DNA from: Planctomicrobium piriforme | Lineage (GTDB): Bacteria; Planctomycetota; Planctomycetia; Planctomycetales; Planctomycetaceae | DNA length: 64,000 bases | NCBI RefSeq assembly: GCF_900113665.1 | Contig: NZ_FOQD01000016.1 | Location: 124,001 to 188,000, forward strand | Reading direction: 5' to 3' | In this document: positions 51,398 through 60,117 of the stretch, piece after piece | How positions within the stretch are numbered: position 1 is the first letter of the stretch | How the letters are laid out: each line of letters begins with the position of its first letter | The notes under the pieces: generated by a model | What the model was told of the DNA's origin: nothing | The model's database searches: none | Seen by the model: only the letters and a program-made list of their open reading frames with translations | Translations under genes and position numbers: made by a program

Positions 51398-51778
51398 ATG
51401 TTTGGTCTGTTCGGCAAGGACTGGAACGTCCTGGCGGTCATCTTTGAACGCCGCGACCTGTATCAGGTGAGCGGTCAGCGCGCCAAAGGGAGCTCCGCCG
51501 ATAAGGCCCGTGACGGCGCAAAAGCGCATCCCCGTTGCGTCTTCTGGGCGGTCTTCGACCAGAAGGGGTCGTACAAATCGGGCGGCCCAGGGGCTGGTTC
51601 GCTGATGGTCCCCGGCGACGTCATCAAAAAGCTCGAACGGGAAATTGCGACCAATCGCACAGTGCAGGAAGTTCTCAAGGCGCTCGAAACCAAGCAGACC
51701 GACAAAATCGCCCGACAGCTCGCCTGGCACGGTTATCCGCCGCGGCAAATGCACGGTTCGGAAAACCAGGAGGGGTGA
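51398..51778 (+). CDS. Conserved small hypothetical protein
   Basis: A 126-residue protein from ATG 51398, with AAGGGAATCAGG upstream. It starts MFGLFGKDWNVLAVIFERRD and contains CVFWAVFDQKGSYKSGGPGA and a helical C-terminus (KKLEREIATNRTVQEVLKAL). No signal peptide, membrane helix or recognised domain. The amino-acid composition is normal and it does not overlap another gene. It follows mazG at 131 bases. Function unknown. Confidence 0.65.
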   Translation: MFGLFGKDWNVLAVIFERRDLYQVSGQRAKGSSADKARDGAKAHPRCVFWAVFDQKGSYKSGGPGAGSLMVPGDVIKKLEREIATNRTVQEVLKALETKQTDKIARQLAWHGYPPRQMHGSENQEG

Positions 51779-51951
51779 TTCCGGCCGATTCACGCTGGAA
51801 TTTCAGATTCTCCGCGCTCTCGCACATCCCGGCATCGTCTTTCCGGAATGTTGCCCTTACAATTTTTCGCGGCGTCCAGTGCATGCCCTGGACGCGTCGT
51901 GTCGTTCGCTGCTCATTTTTTGACTTTTGCCGCGGAAGTTGAAGCTGACTG

Positions 51952-52596
51952 ATGCAGATTGTTCCTTATCCCCACCCCGCCCTGTCGTTCAAATCGGTCG
52001 ATCTCAAACAGATCGATGCCACGCTCCGCAAGACGGTCGGCGAGATGTTCGACCTGATGTACGAAGCCAACGGCATCGGGCTGGCCGCGAATCAGGTGGG
52101 TCTGCCATTCCGCTTCTTCATTGTGAATCTCGCCTCGCGCCCCGAGGAAGCCGATGAAGAGATGGTCTTTCTGAATCCGGTGCTCACGCGAAAGCGGGGC
52201 ACTGACCTCGGGGAAGAAGGATGCCTGAGTCTGCCTGGGCTTTACGGCGATGTCCGCCGCGCCTCCGACCTCATCATCGAGGCGTTCGATCTCAACGGCG
52301 CTGGCTTTCGCATGGAGCTGGATGACCTCGCCGCCCGTGTGGTACAGCACGAGAACGACCACCTCGACGGCGTCCTGTTCACCGACCGCATGCGGGAAGA
52401 AGGCACGAGCGCCAAGCTCGACATCAAGATCCCCCGTTTCGTCACCGCCTGGCAGCAGGCACAACGGGCAGGTCACATTCCCGGCGACGAAGCGATTCGC
52501 GACGACCTCAAGAGAATGGCGCAGGCCGGGACTGTCCCCGAAGATTTTTTGACTCGACCCGCTTTGAAGATTGCGACGCCAGAGTTGAAAGACTAG
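51952..52596 (+). CDS. def: Peptide deformylase
   Basis: Removes the formyl group from nascent proteins; iron or zinc enzyme. All three motifs are present: GIGLAANQVG (residues 41-50), EEGCLSLPG (metal-ligand Cys91) and QHENDHLDG (His133, catalytic Glu134, His137). It is 214 residues, longer than the Escherichia coli enzyme because of an approximately 40-residue C-terminal extension beginning after IPRFVTAWQQAQ. The start ATG 51952 has GGAAG upstream. No fmt gene is next to it. Confidence 0.95.
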   Translation: MQIVPYPHPALSFKSVDLKQIDATLRKTVGEMFDLMYEANGIGLAANQVGLPFRFFIVNLASRPEEADEEMVFLNPVLTRKRGTDLGEEGCLSLPGLYGDVRRASDLIIEAFDLNGAGFRMELDDLAARVVQHENDHLDGVLFTDRMREEGTSAKLDIKIPRFVTAWQQAQRAGHIPGDEAIRDDLKRMAQAGTVPEDFLTRPALKIATPELKD

Positions 52597-52710
52597 CCCC
52601 GATCCCGGGGTGGTGTGGCGGAGTATGGACGCCAAATCTGCATGAAAGACTGAATTTTAACGCCGCCAGGACGCTACTCTTTCATGAGATACGCTCTAGG
52701 GCAGGGGAAT

Positions 52711-52773
52711 ATTCGAAATCGGAAGCACGAAACCCGAAACAAATTCGGATTTCGAAATTCGTGCTTCGGATTT
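52711..52773. repeat. AT-rich palindromic repeat
   Basis: ATTCGAAATCGGAAGCACGA and, after a short spacer, GAAATTCGTGCTTCGGATTT form inverted arms. It is the same family as 26792-26911, in shorter form, and sits between def and acpS, which converge. Confidence 0.75.
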
Positions 52774-52786
52774 CTTTCGATGTCTT

Positions 52787-53203
52787 TCAGATGTTTCGCT
52801 CATCGTCGCCGCGGGGGCTGTGTTGCAGCGCGATAGCCGTCGCCGTGGCATAGGCCCGGCAGTGCGAGATGGTGATCAGCACGTTGTCGATGCCGACGCT
52901 TTTCGCCACTTGGGCGGCGCCGCCGGAGAGTTCGATAATCGGTCGGCCTGACTTCGTGTTGCAGACCTGAATGTCTTTCCAGCCGACTCCCTTGGTGAAG
53001 CCGGTTCCCAAGGTCTTCATCACCGCTTCTTTGGCGGCCCAGCGGCCGGCGTAATGCTGTAGCGCCTCTTTGTGACGCTGGCAGTACTTGATCTCGTCTT
53101 CGGTGTAGACCCGTTGCAGGAACAGTTCGCCGTGGCGCTCGATCATTTCACCGATCCGCACGATCTCGACGATGTCGGTTCCTAAGCCGAAAATCATGGC
53201 CAT
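52787..53203 (-). CDS. acpS: Holo-[acyl-carrier-protein] synthase
   Basis: Transfers phosphopantetheine from CoA to the acyl carrier protein. The 138-residue protein has the hallmark FGLGTDIVEIVRI at the N-terminus and HYAGRWAAKEAVMKTLG near residues 50-66, with the metal-binding Asp and Glu. The final ISHCRAYATATAIA is also conserved. A start at 53197 (MIFGLG) would trim two residues and is equally plausible. Cytoplasmic; it is flanked by unrelated genes. Confidence 0.95.
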   Translation of the reverse strand: MAMIFGLGTDIVEIVRIGEMIERHGELFLQRVYTEDEIKYCQRHKEALQHYAGRWAAKEAVMKTLGTGFTKGVGWKDIQVCNTKSGRPIIELSGGAAQVAKSVGIDNVLITISHCRAYATATAIALQHSPRGDDERNI

Positions 53204-53221
53204 TTCTGTGCTCTGTTAGGC

Positions 53222-53290
53222 AAGGGGATAGGGCAGAGGGGACAGGCGACAGTAGTAAGATCCCGTTTTCCCCTGTCCCCTATTCCCTTG
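53222..53290. repeat. AGGGGACAG/CTGTCCCCT inverted repeat
   Basis: GGGATAGGGCAGAGGGGACA and TTCCCCTGTCCCCTATTCCC form the arms. Third copy of the family in the window, just upstream of acpS. Confidence 0.75.
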
Positions 53291-53363
53291 TTCTGCATCT
53301 TGAGATGTCGTGAAACTTGGAACGACTGAAACGCTCTGATCACTGATTTCACCTGACAATACA

Positions 53364-54029
53364 TCACATTGACAAGTTCGAAGTGGATCGTCGAGTGCGG
53401 TTGAGTTGTCTCAGGGTGAGGCTGCACGCGACGCCGGCGATGCTCACTTCGCCCAGCCAGAGCACCAGCGGCCACGGGGCCGGCCATTTCCCCAGGCTGG
53501 AGACCCGATGTGCCAGATAATCTTCGAATCGCGGAGAAAACTGCCGCAGTTCTTCAGCGTATTCTTCGCGGACAGCCGGATCATTTTCGCTCGCCTGACG
53601 CAGCGTTTCCAGGATCTGCACGTCTTTGGAACGCTGCTGCGCCAACAGATGGCGTGCCTGTTCGAAATGCCGGTACGACAGCCAGCCCAGGTTCAATGCC
53701 CCCGCGGCACACAGCACGCCGGCAATCACTGGCAACCAGCTTCCGCGTCGCGTCAGTAGTTCGCCTGCCAGCCAGTCGAGCACAAATCCGCAGGCAATGC
53801 CGTACACGATATAAAAGACGATCAGCCGCTTCATCACTCCCGGCGCATACGACGCGGTGACCGACAGCACCCCCACCGCCACCAGTGCCCCTAGCAACCA
53901 AAGTGCAATCCGGGTGTATGTTGTCGGTGCGGAATCAGAAACTGATGGCACGCCCCCCTCTCCCCTGTACTCAGGGGAGAGGGGCCGGGGGTGAGGGGCC
54001 GAACGGTCATTCGGTGAGAATTCGATCAT
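53364..54029 (-). CDS. Membrane protein coupled to the DUF2079 gene
   Basis: A 221-residue protein from ATG 54029, whose ATGA overlaps the stop of the upstream gene. It has about three membrane helices (IALWLLGALVAVGVLSVTAS, LIVFYIVYGIACGFVLDWLA, LPVIAGVLCAAGALNLGWLS), a soluble helical segment with coiled-coil character (QQRSKDVQILETLRQASEND) and a final membrane helix (LVLWLGEVSIAGVACSLTLR). Residues about 11-26 (SAPHPRPLSPEYRGEG) are encoded by an inserted GGGGAGAGGGG repeat, so the N-terminal tail is not ancestral. No family recognised; function unknown. Confidence 0.6.
   Translation of the reverse strand: MIEFSPNDRSAPHPRPLSPEYRGEGGVPSVSDSAPTTYTRIALWLLGALVAVGVLSVTASYAPGVMKRLIVFYIVYGIACGFVLDWLAGELLTRRGSWLPVIAGVLCAAGALNLGWLSYRHFEQARHLLAQQRSKDVQILETLRQASENDPAVREEYAEELRQFSPRFEDYLAHRVSSLGKWPAPWPLVLWLGEVSIAGVACSLTLRQLNRTRRSTSNLSM
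53955..53997. repeat. GGGGAGAGGGG palindromic repeat inside a coding sequence
   Basis: Third copy of the palindrome seen at 2374 and 3682; here it is in frame and encodes a PHPRPLSPEYRGEG peptide. Confidence 0.8.
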
Positions 54030-56134
54030 GGCCGGCCCTCTTCCGCCACTGGCGCGGCCGGTTTGTGAACTCGCTTCAACACAATGAAGTACCCCTGCGT
54101 GTCGACCGGCACCACTTCCCATTGATCCCGCTGGTCGCGATATTCCCGCATCTCTTCAAATCGGCGAATGTCGCTGTAGCGATGGCCGGTGTCAATCACG
54201 ATGTAATCGGTGTCGTCCGGAACTTTGTCCTCGTAGTTCGCCACGCGCCGCGGGTAGTGGCTGTAGTCATACGACCGCTCAAAGTGAGTGAATCGCGGAT
54301 GAATGAAATCGGTGGATGCGACCCTCGCCGTCGGCGGAATCAGCGGCAGCACCTTCGCAAACTGCTTTGCACGCTCATCGGGCACATACAGCCGCTGCCA
54401 ATAGAACGGGCTGCCGGAATCCCAGAATTTGATCCCGAGAGGTGACAGGCTGAAGAAGACGCACGTCACTGCCGAGCAGCACAAGATCCACAAAGCACGC
54501 TCGCGAACGACGTCCGAAGTGGCTGGAGCGTGCTTGCTGCCTGCTGCAACGCTCGCGCACGCGGCCCAGACGAGGATCGGAATGATCGGGGCATGAAAGT
54601 GATGAAAGGGTCCGGGAAAATCCTTCGTCAATTCATTCAATGCCAGCAGCAGGAAAATCGGCGCTGCCACGAGTAGCCGGTCCCATGCCCGAAACGGCAG
54701 CCCCAGCGGTAACAGCAGATCGAGAAACAGCGCCAGCGTCCCGGCCGTCGCCAGATGCAGCACCAGCCGGTCTGGTCGGGTGAGGATATTCAGCACGATC
54801 TCGACAGGCGTTTTGCCGAACGCCTGAAAATAACTCGCATAGTGAACCGTGACACCGTCCCGAAACCAGGGGATCGCGACCTTCACCGCGACGACCACAT
54901 ACAGCGCTGCCAGCACACAGACCAGCGATCCCGCCAGCATCTGCCCTCGGCGTTCCGGCTCTTCGAGTCTGCCTTTCTGCCGCCAAGCATCAACCAGCAG
55001 CCAAAGTCCCCATGGCGCGATCACGACCGCGAAGTCTTCCTGGCAGGAGAGTGTCAGTGCGAGGGCAAGACTCATCCAACCCCAACGCCGACGCTCCCCG
55101 AGATCAATCGCCCATAACAGCAGCGGAATGCCAAACGCACTCGGGCGGAACGTCTTCAGATCGATCGCGATGTCCAGAAATTGCAACGGGAAGTACAGCA
55201 GATAAGCGAGCGCCAGCAGCCGTGCCGCGACGGTCGATCCGCTGTGTCGCCGCGCCATCGAATACACCGGAATCGCCCCGAGTGCGAGTGCGGCCGACCC
55301 GCTGAATTCCAATAAGAGGTGCGACGGAATCAGAGCATACAGCGGCAGCAACAGCAGATGGACCACCTGAATGTGTTCGCCCAGAAACAACCCCTGATCG
55401 AGATAGCTGCGAAAGCCCTTCCCATGCAGCGTGTTCCACAAGTGTTCCTCGTACATTGAGGAATCGCCATGCGGAATCTGCAGGTTGAACCAGAGTGCGA
55501 AGTTCAGCGTCGCGAACAGCGCGACGTAACAGACCATGCCAGCCCCGAGGATGCGCATGGATTTTCTGGAGCCGGCCATCTCCGCAGGCCCGTGCTTCAA
55601 ACCGTGGCGCAGGGCTTCCCACAACCAGCCGGCCAGCGTCGCCGCCAGCGCCATCTGCACGCTGCGGAGCAGCGCCGCGGTCAATGGCATCCCGGATAGC
55701 AGCAGGTTGACGATCCACAACCCGCTCCAGACGGCGATGGGGAGCGTCCAGAACGTATTGGCGATGACAGTCTCAGACAGTATGTCGTCTTGCCGAGTGC
55801 AACTGGCGGCTCGTCCGCCAGTGCTTTTTGGCAGCTTCCAATACCGCGCCAGCACCCACGAGCCAAGATTCGCCGCTCCGCACAGGAGAAAGGCACAGCC
55901 TGCCACTGCCGGCAACGGCCAGATCGCGGTCAGTCCTTCCGGCGTCCGGACAAAATCGCCTCCGGCAAACGTCAGCAATCGTTCCCAGAGTTCACTGCTG
56001 AAAAAGGCCCCAGCGATCAGTTCGCTCTCGCCGGCAAACAGCAAAAACAGTCCCACCGCCAGCATCTGCAAGCCAAAGCAGAGCACGACGAGCGGCAACG
56101 GGACGGCAGGAACAGGCGGTTTCGCAGGCGGCAA
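54026..56134 (-). CDS. DUF2079 multi-pass membrane protein
   Basis: A 702-residue integral membrane protein with 10 or more hydrophobic helices, ending with a soluble C-terminal domain (about 560-702) that contains RVASTDFIHPRFTHFERSYD, VPDDTDYIVIDTGHRYSDIR. This layout matches DUF2079 and related GT-C-like proteins, possible glycosyl or lipid-linked-sugar enzymes. The only in-frame start near the beginning is TTG 56134; a later GTG or ATG is possible. Near residue 104 the peptide STGGRAAS is encoded by a perfect hairpin (55802-55822), another repeat captured in frame. Function unknown. Confidence 0.7.
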   Translation of the reverse strand: MPPAKPPVPAVPLPLVVLCFGLQMLAVGLFLLFAGESELIAGAFFSSELWERLLTFAGGDFVRTPEGLTAIWPLPAVAGCAFLLCGAANLGSWVLARYWKLPKSTGGRAASCTRQDDILSETVIANTFWTLPIAVWSGLWIVNLLLSGMPLTAALLRSVQMALAATLAGWLWEALRHGLKHGPAEMAGSRKSMRILGAGMVCYVALFATLNFALWFNLQIPHGDSSMYEEHLWNTLHGKGFRSYLDQGLFLGEHIQVVHLLLLPLYALIPSHLLLEFSGSAALALGAIPVYSMARRHSGSTVAARLLALAYLLYFPLQFLDIAIDLKTFRPSAFGIPLLLWAIDLGERRRWGWMSLALALTLSCQEDFAVVIAPWGLWLLVDAWRQKGRLEEPERRGQMLAGSLVCVLAALYVVVAVKVAIPWFRDGVTVHYASYFQAFGKTPVEIVLNILTRPDRLVLHLATAGTLALFLDLLLPLGLPFRAWDRLLVAAPIFLLLALNELTKDFPGPFHHFHAPIIPILVWAACASVAAGSKHAPATSDVVRERALWILCCSAVTCVFFSLSPLGIKFWDSGSPFYWQRLYVPDERAKQFAKVLPLIPPTARVASTDFIHPRFTHFERSYDYSHYPRRVANYEDKVPDDTDYIVIDTGHRYSDIRRFEEMREYRDQRDQWEVVPVDTQGYFIVLKRVHKPAAPVAEEGRP
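55802..55822. repeat. Hairpin repeat inside the DUF2079 coding sequence
   Basis: ACTGGCGG, linker CTCGT, then CCGCCAGT: 8-bp perfect arms within the coding sequence, encoding a short Gly/Arg/Ala loop. Confidence 0.6.
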
Positions 56135-56240
56135 GGCATCACTCGTAGCGCAGGGATGTCAAAACCGCGATTCTAGTTCGAACCGGTCGTCCTGCGGAAT
56201 GAACTGGGATGCCATTCAATTCAAAAGAGCCCAAAGCAAG

Positions 56241-56338
56241 AACCGTGGGCTAATGCCCAGCGGCTGATGGGCGTACAAAAACAGGTGCGATTCTCCGTTG
56301 GTTGACGCCCATCAGCCGGCACGCGTTAGCGTCCGGTT
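56241..56338. repeat. 98-bp dispersed repeat, best-conserved copy
   Basis: Left end AACCGTGGGCTAATGCCCAG then CGGCTGATGGGCGTAC; right end TTGACGCCCATCAGCCGGCA then CGCGTTAGCGTCCGGTT. The GGCTGATGGGCGT/ACGCCCATCAGCC arms are perfect 13-mers. Confidence 0.9.
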
Positions 56339-56467
56339 AGAACGTTTCCCAACGTATTCGACAACCAGTCAGTAAAGACCCGTCCCATCCACCGCCGAAC
56401 GAATGCCGGATGATTGGCTCCCGGACCGCAGATTCCGACAGCCAATCCAGTTCCCCATCCCAGTAGA

Positions 56468-56505
56468 GAACCGTGGGCTAACGCCCAGCGGCTGATGGGC
56501 GTACA
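56468..56505. repeat. 98-bp dispersed repeat, left half only
   Basis: GAACCGTGGGCTAACGCCCA then GCGGCTGATGGGCGTAC, identical to the left end of the copy at 56241 but lacking the right end. Confidence 0.8.
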
Positions 56506-56554
56506 GAACGGGCGGCGATTTGCAGCTGCTAAACCGGGAATCCCGCTGGCAAAT

Positions 56555-58165
56555 CTATTCCGCGTGAATCTGAACTCCCTTGCCAGGCACCGACCGTTTC
56601 ATCAGCGGCAGCAGCAGCAGGAGCGACAGCGCCAGCATGGCGAACAGGTAGAAGTCATCGAAGTATGACAGCGCCGCTGCCTGTTCCTGACGTAGGTTGG
56701 CCAAGGTCTGCAGGGCCATTTGCCGTGATCCGACCGGATCTCCGGTGAACTGCAGATAGAATTGCTCCCCTTGGTTCAGGAACTCGTTCACCGTCGGATT
56801 CAAGGGGTCGAGAAACTCGCCGATACGGGACGTATGAAACTGTTCGCGTCGGACCTCCATCGTCTGGGCGAGCGACGTGCCGACGCTTCCCCCTTCATTC
56901 CGCAGCAGCGCGAACAGGCCCACGGCTGCCGCCCGCATATCTCTGGGAGTGTAGAGATAAGCCGCCACGTTCAAGGGCGCGAAGAGCGTTGAGAGTCCCA
57001 TGATCATCACCACCCGGGGCCAGACCACCTGCCAGGGGCTGATGTCGAGGTTCATGATCGCCATCCAGTAACAGCCGGCTGCCATCAGCAGCAGGCCGAT
57101 GGCGATGAACCATCTGGCATCGATCCCGCGGCCCAGGATCGCTCCGACAGTCATGATCGCCATGATCGCGAATAGTCCTGAGGGGGACATCACAATACCT
57201 GAGGCCAGGGCGTCGTACCCAAACAGGGCCTGGAGTAACGCAGGGAGTGTGGTGCTGGCGGCATACAGCACGGCATACGCCGAAAAACAGATGATGCACG
57301 AGGCCGCAAAATTCCGCTCGGCCAGCGGACGCAGATTGACGACCGGCGCGGCGATCCGGAGTTCGTGCCAGATAAAGAATCCCAGCCCCCCGACGAAACA
57401 GGCCGCAAGCACCTGTACGCGCCAGAACGGGTCGCCAAACCAGTCCCATTCCTGGCCTTTGCTGAGCAGGATTTCCCAGGAGGACAGTGTCAGCGCCAGC
57501 GCCCCCAGTCCGATCGTATCGAACCGGAACCCCGACTTCTTCATGTCGGCCCGTTCCTGCTTGAGGTAGTCCGGATCCTGCAGCACAGCCGCCGCGGCCA
57601 GCAGACCGAAGATGCCGATCGGCACATTGATGTAGAAGATCCACCGCCAGTCATAGTTGACGGTCAGATACCCTCCGAGGGTCGGGCCGACGACCGGAGC
57701 AATCAACGCCGCCATCCCAAACAGCGTCATCGCCGCCCCCTGTTTTGCGGGAGGGAACGCATCGAGGAGAATGGCCTGACTCGACGGCTGTAATCCACCG
57801 CCTGCCAGACCTTGCAGAATGCGGAAGAAAATCAGTTCTTCGAGACTTGTCGCCGCGCCGCACAAGGCCGAAGCGATCGTGAAGACGGCAATCGACCCCA
57901 GAAAATAATTCCGCCGGCCCAGCCGCGTCGCCAGCCAGCCGGAGATGGGAAGGACCGTCGCATTCGCTGCCAGATAGCTGGTGATGACCCATTCGCTGTC
58001 GGTCACTGCCGCGGAAAGTCCTCCGGCGATATAGCGCAGCGCCACATTGGCGATCGTCGTGTCCAGGACTTCCATGAACGTCGGGATCACGACCGCGAAC
58101 GCCACAATCCAGGGATTGATGGCAGCGCGTTGGACAGGGGCGGCAGTGGCGACGGCGGTCGACAT
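56555..58165 (-). CDS. DHA2-type MFS multidrug efflux transporter (EmrB-like)
   Basis: A 536-residue proton-driven exporter. It has about 14 membrane helices, the DHA2 layout. The family motif C-like region PTFMEVLDTTIANVALRYIA is in helix 1, the motif A-like segment GWLATRLGRRN follows helix 2, and LQGLAGGGLQPSSQAILLDA lies in helix 4. I start at ATG 58165; an earlier TTG pair is less likely. It directly follows the HlyD-type adaptor gene (58213, 47-base gap), so the two form an EmrAB-like pump. No TolC-type outer-membrane gene is adjacent. Confidence 0.9.
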   Translation of the reverse strand: MSTAVATAAPVQRAAINPWIVAFAVVIPTFMEVLDTTIANVALRYIAGGLSAAVTDSEWVITSYLAANATVLPISGWLATRLGRRNYFLGSIAVFTIASALCGAATSLEELIFFRILQGLAGGGLQPSSQAILLDAFPPAKQGAAMTLFGMAALIAPVVGPTLGGYLTVNYDWRWIFYINVPIGIFGLLAAAAVLQDPDYLKQERADMKKSGFRFDTIGLGALALTLSSWEILLSKGQEWDWFGDPFWRVQVLAACFVGGLGFFIWHELRIAAPVVNLRPLAERNFAASCIICFSAYAVLYAASTTLPALLQALFGYDALASGIVMSPSGLFAIMAIMTVGAILGRGIDARWFIAIGLLLMAAGCYWMAIMNLDISPWQVVWPRVVMIMGLSTLFAPLNVAAYLYTPRDMRAAAVGLFALLRNEGGSVGTSLAQTMEVRREQFHTSRIGEFLDPLNPTVNEFLNQGEQFYLQFTGDPVGSRQMALQTLANLRQEQAAALSYFDDFYLFAMLALSLLLLLPLMKRSVPGKGVQIHAE

Positions 58166-58212
58166 CAACAAGTCGATTCAGGATTGTCTATCATGAAGGT
58201 TTCAGGTCGGTC

Positions 58213-59751
58213 TTACGGCATCTTTTCGGCCGGCGGAGGCGATGTTTTTTCGAAGCCTGCCGCCTCTTCGGCCCGAGTCTCCGGGTCGCCAACGGGCGCT
58301 GGAAGTACGGAAAGCGGTTGGAGGACATCGCCCGCGTTGGGGCCGGTCGCCGGTTCTTTGAAATAGACATGCGGGGTGACGGACAGGCCCACGAACAACG
58401 GCGCTTTGGCCGGATCGTAATCCGTGAACTCGATTCGCACCGGCAGCCGCTGCACGATCTTGATGAAGTTGCCGGTGGCGTTTTGCGGCGGCAACAGGGC
58501 CAGCGTTTGCCCGGTGCCCATCGTGAAGCCGCTGATGCGTCCGTTGAATTCCTGCTTGCGGCCGTACATGTCGACCCGCATCCGCACCGGTTGCCCGATG
58601 CGCAGATTGGCTAACTGCGTTTCCTTGAAATTGGCGTTCACCCAGATCTCGGTCAGCGATCGCACGGCCATCAGGCTTTGCCCCACCTGAACGTTGTTGC
58701 CCGGATTGACGTTTCGTCGGGTCACCACCCCGTCGATTTCACTGACGACTTTGGTGTAACGGAGATTGAGTTCGGCCAGTTCCAGATCGCGCTTTGCCTG
58801 CATAAGTTTTGCTTCCGACTGCTTGACCAGTGGAGCATTGGGCAACAGTCGGGCGTAGATTCGGTCGAGGTTGCCGTCGGGATCCTGTTTGTAGAATGCG
58901 TCGAGCGCCTGTTGCGGCGTCAGGTTCCACGATTTCGGCGTGTAGCCAACTCGCGCGACAGCCTCCAATGCCTGGGCCAGGGCCTCCCTGACCAGTGAAA
59001 AGTTCTGTTCCAGATCGTCTGGAATCGAGAGCGGATCCTGTTCGTTGGCCTGCAAACCGAGGCTCGCTCGAGTTTCCTGAATCACCTGTTGTGCGCTGTC
59101 GACCTGGCTGCGGGCGGCGTCGAGCTTGGCGGAGTAGATATCGAACTCCGCCTGCGTCACCGCTTGCTCTGCCACGAGCTTTTTGTTGCGCTCATAGTCG
59201 CGTTCAGCAAGGACGAGGTTGGACTGTGTCACCTTCAGCTGTGCCACATTGGACCGCAGCAGGGCCACCTGATTCCTCACCGTCTCGATGGCGTGTTCGA
59301 GATTGAATCGCGCGCTGCGGGCCTGGGCGATATCGCCCTCCACAGTGGCAAACGCGGCCGCGAGGTCTGCTTCCGCCACTGCGACCATCGCCTTCTGGAT
59401 ATCGACCTGAACCTGAAACGGCTCGGGATCGATGACAACCAGCACGTCTCCTTTTTTGACATGCACGTTGTCGTCGACGAGCACCTGTTTGACCTGACCT
59501 GCCACGCGCGCCGCCACGAACGTGACGTGGCCGTCGACGTAGGCATCGTCCGTCGAGACCGTATTCATCGCCAGGACGATCCACGGAAACACGAACCACG
59601 CCGCCAGCAGCAGCCCCACGACAAGTCCTACCCAACGCAGGGCTTTCCAGCGATCACTCTGGTGAGGACTGGTTTTCGCCGGCGCGGCCGAGGCCACAGG
59701 CGTTGTTTCTTGCGGAGCAACTGGCGTCGGCTGCTTGTCTGCGGTGTCCAT
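58213..59751 (-). CDS. HlyD/EmrA-type membrane fusion protein
   Basis: A 512-residue periplasmic adaptor, longer than typical EmrA (about 390) owing to an extended helical hairpin. One N-terminal membrane helix (VGLVVGLLLAAWFVFPWIVL) is followed by TDDAYVDGHVTFVAARVAGQ, the biotinyl-lipoyl-like start. About 120-350 is a coiled-coil hairpin. The second lipoyl half has SEIDGVVTRRNVNPGNNVQV. A beta-barrel domain and a Pro-rich tail follow. First gene of a two-gene operon with the MFS transporter. Confidence 0.9.
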   Translation of the reverse strand: MDTADKQPTPVAPQETTPVASAAPAKTSPHQSDRWKALRWVGLVVGLLLAAWFVFPWIVLAMNTVSTDDAYVDGHVTFVAARVAGQVKQVLVDDNVHVKKGDVLVVIDPEPFQVQVDIQKAMVAVAEADLAAAFATVEGDIAQARSARFNLEHAIETVRNQVALLRSNVAQLKVTQSNLVLAERDYERNKKLVAEQAVTQAEFDIYSAKLDAARSQVDSAQQVIQETRASLGLQANEQDPLSIPDDLEQNFSLVREALAQALEAVARVGYTPKSWNLTPQQALDAFYKQDPDGNLDRIYARLLPNAPLVKQSEAKLMQAKRDLELAELNLRYTKVVSEIDGVVTRRNVNPGNNVQVGQSLMAVRSLTEIWVNANFKETQLANLRIGQPVRMRVDMYGRKQEFNGRISGFTMGTGQTLALLPPQNATGNFIKIVQRLPVRIEFTDYDPAKAPLFVGLSVTPHVYFKEPATGPNAGDVLQPLSVLPAPVGDPETRAEEAAGFEKTSPPPAEKMP

Positions 59752-60117
59752 CAGTTTTCGGCCGCTGCGTTGAAACAGAATGTGTCTGGCTCGGAATTGA
59801 GCGCTCGTCGATGGTCGAGATCATACGAATTCGCAGCCAAGTCTCCAGACGAATGTGCTTCCACAAGAAGCGCAACGTCAAAGTCGCAACTCGGCTCCTC
59901 CGCAGATACTCAGCGGCGGCGGTGGACATTGCCTGCGAATCAGAGGTTGGTACCCGTTGCGTTTTCTCACCAGAATTGCGGCGCGGAATGAGGTGCAATT
60001 CCCACAGGCGTCGGGTAGGCTATCTACAGGTGTTGATGCAAGCGGCAACACCGTTTTTTCCCGGTCTCGCGCAGTCGAAGGCCGGTTTTTCGTTCGATCA
60101 GCTTATGAGGGGATTGC
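59752..60117. other. Divergent promoter region
   Basis: About 365 bases between the efflux adaptor (minus) and the oxidoreductase (plus). Reading frames in it are Arg-rich shadows. GAGGGG lies seven bases before the oxidoreductase ATG. No repeat is visible. Confidence 0.4.

Larger units (their letters stand above)
56135..56554. other. Repeat-containing intergenic region
   Basis: Holds a full 98-bp repeat (56241-56338) and a left-half copy (56468-56505). No gene is supported. Confidence 0.65.

Noticed and set aside
54030..54122. 31-residue upstream extension of the DUF2079 partner gene
   Set aside because: Overlaps the DUF2079 coding end in another frame; the ATGA overlap at 54026-54029 is a better start.
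59654..59998. 114-codon minus-strand frame overlapping the HlyD-type gene
   Set aside because: Overlaps a clear gene in another frame and is Arg/Ser/Thr-rich.
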